In this document: one piece after another, positions 63,701 through 64,000 of the stretch
Layout: each line of letters begins with the position of its first letter
Numbering within the stretch: the first letter of the stretch is position 1
Assembly (NCBI GenBank): GCA_021792135.1
Contig: JAJYVF010000010.1
Span: forward strand, 62,001 to 126,000
DNA from: Acidobacteriota bacterium
Lineage (GTDB): Bacteria > Acidobacteriota > Terriglobia > Terriglobales > Acidobacteriaceae
DNA length: 64,000 nt
Reading direction: 5' to 3'
Translations under genes and position numbers: made by a program
Notes under the pieces: generated by a model
Seen by the model: only the letters and a program-made list of their open reading frames with translations
The model's database searches: none
Told to the model about the DNA's origin: nothing

Positions 63701-64000
63701 GAGTCGGCAACAATGGCTTGTTCTCGCCCTATCAGGAAAACCGCACCTGGGCTCTGGCTCCGGACAACGTTCCTATCTCAGGGAACATTTCGGCGGTTTA
63801 CCAGCTACCCATCGGACACGGCCAGCAGTTCCTGTCCTCGGGTAACGCCTTCACAAACGCCGCGGTTGGCGGCTGGTCCGTCAGCCCCATCCTCCACTAC
63901 GAGTACGGAACACCGCTCTATTTCACGTCCTCCACCTGCCCGACCAGCAGCGAAGTACCGCAGTTCCGTGCGAGCTGCATTCCTGGGCAGCTGTCGGGCC
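60766..64000 (+). CDS. TonB-dependent receptor, Oar-like, with carboxypeptidase-regulatory domain (runs off the window)
   Basis: A GTG start with AAAGGAG 5 bases upstream; 1078 codons are open to the end of the window. Signal peptide: AIQCLLCAVLLLFAAGSTSY (cut near residue 31). The regulatory-like Ig domain (about 35-120) has LGGTVTDTTGAAIPSANLTL and YHFTNIPPGSYSLSTTATGF. The plug is at about 125-260 (SSVNVLLANYPAQYGNTTSG) and the beta-barrel follows (GGPIWLPGVRTGGPRMKGFF, NDVFTKVKGSHTFRAGFEW, RQYGYAVHAGDEWRMTPKFT). This type takes up carbohydrate or peptide substrates across the outer membrane and is greatly expanded in Acidobacteriota. The C-terminal part is missing. Confidence 0.93.
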   Translation, partial: MNREKIATAIQCLLCAVLLLFAAGSTSYGQDTNPTLGGTVTDTTGAAIPSANLTLTNTKTGFKVALTSDAAGQYHFTNIPPGSYSLSTTATGFQSKIQSGIELLMNQQARQDVTLAVGNAQQTVTVTAETSTINYSTQTLDGTISPETLQNFPLIISGAPRSSVTVADMMPGVSTGASGNAYNTRIDGGLVTGDEALVDGATAMEGFMNQSGMVSLQTDFGMSPDITSSVNVLLANYPAQYGNTTSGQLIIDTRSGGDQYHGAAFEYLRNNDLNSLQFGAPRGPGIAPPVDQENEYGIDIGGPIWLPGVRTGGPRMKGFFYFNWTGYRDNGGTNSSTLSIPSLADRAGNFSAAGSQLYYPYDPAKYGALAGTAIPNNQIDPKFEDPIAKAWMAQLPTPTSSGELNNYFIPHSGQGSLTNKENVYFARVDVNLGSSDHFYYSTWFQLTGINTESDLPVALSTASPASPENANIERFNWEHNFSGTMNNHATLGYLNRNEGYFALNGKASLPMVPGMAGAYLPQFNFGGGYSQLGNSTLPTSVSTLTTRGTWAFNDVFTKVKGSHTFRAGFEWRMAGTSIHEGNNQGGTFTFNPDTTGNQLCPANSPCPGDAAASFFLGAAANVTETYYNVFAMYPRQYGYAVHAGDEWRMTPKFTFNYSLRWDYITPFREKYNNLSFFDPVGLNPGAVTASGQELPGRLAFAGNKWGAASYGAPYPEIPFKTALSPRIGFAYALNQRTVIRAGYGIYFGQAFYPGWNGGMSQDGFNKNVNLNEAPSGGFQVPALYLMTGVTPTIKAQIGPTGEDINSAYDNGQSPLYRPLDGNRRPYSSQWNFTVQRELPSNIALTLSYVGTKGTHLPSSLNPLNVLNPFNPSISSIGSDLAATDAATFAKYGVSSPYVGWAGQMTGCAPTMAQALLPYPQYCSTLQGLNEGHADSIYNSFQGQVERRFQGGLYLLGALTVAKLYTNASYSTQSGQGDTGVGNNGLFSPYQENRTWALAPDNVPISGNISAVYQLPIGHGQQFLSSGNAFTNAAVGGWSVSPILHYEYGTPLYFTSSTCPTSSEVPQFRASCIPGQLSG

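Overview
The window looks like the chromosome of a high-GC member of the Acidobacteriota, most likely class Terriglobia. The pointers are a TonB-dependent receptor with an N-terminal carboxypeptidase-regulatory domain (Oar-like), a duplicated-domain permease of the acidobacterial ADOP type driven by a PadR regulator, many lineage-type hypothetical proteins, and a strong G/C third-position bias. This is family-level inference; no 16S gene is present.

Layout. 1-7.7 kb, minus strand: 5' end of a BamA-like gene, a molybdopterin oxidoreductase, a frameshifted RelB/DinJ antitoxin, a PhoB/PhoR-type two-component operon with a DinB-fold gene between its partners, a zinc/cation efflux CDF protein and a small membrane protein. 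7.8-10.1 kb: hslVU. 11-14.1 kb: padR plus ADOP permease. 14.4-20.3 kb: a housekeeping run (ispE, tRNA-Gln, prs, rplY, pth, rpsF, rpsR, rplI). 20.4-28.4 kb: sugar-phosphate isomerase-like gene, asnS, arginase, an M3 peptidase, a DUF6978/DUF1828 cassette that looks imported, and a secreted phosphodiesterase. 28.4-34.5 kb: nagA, an ECF sigma factor with a membrane partner, pgsA, a wrecked xanthine dehydrogenase gene, xdhC and a MobA-like gene. 34.8-45.7 kb: orphan GvpL/F protein, fabD, ddl, a receiver protein, an HTH/S24 regulator, thiL, dapD and an M16 protease.

45.9-56.6 kb is the accessory part. A large serine recombinase gene ends inside tRNA-Pro, its last codons being the antisense of the tRNA. 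It forms a tight three-gene set with a small basic protein and a Rep-like protein. After about 800 bp of hairpin-rich spacer and an HTH protein comes a complete type II-C CRISPR-Cas system: cas9 (1122 aa), cas1, cas2 and 27 identical 36-bp repeats with 26 spacers. A tracrRNA can be read directly from the sequence. A diverged anti-repeat sits just upstream of cas9 on the minus strand, and nearly all its differences from the repeat become G.U pairs only if both tracrRNA and crRNA are minus-strand transcripts. The array is therefore predicted to be transcribed towards cas2, convergent with the cas operon, with a long hairpin between them. The tracrRNA promoter and a cas9 extended -10 element overlap in the 50-base cas9 leader.

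56.9-64 kb returns to chromosomal genes: an S9 prolyl-oligopeptidase-type peptidase, a YncE-like beta-propeller, and the first 1078 codons of a TonB-dependent receptor that runs off the window.

The most interesting items are the tracrRNA/crRNA orientation evidence, the tRNA-Pro-linked mini-element, the DUF6978/DUF1828 cassette, the collapsed xanthine dehydrogenase locus that kept its maturation genes, the orphan GvpL/F gene, and an HslV with a long prosegment.
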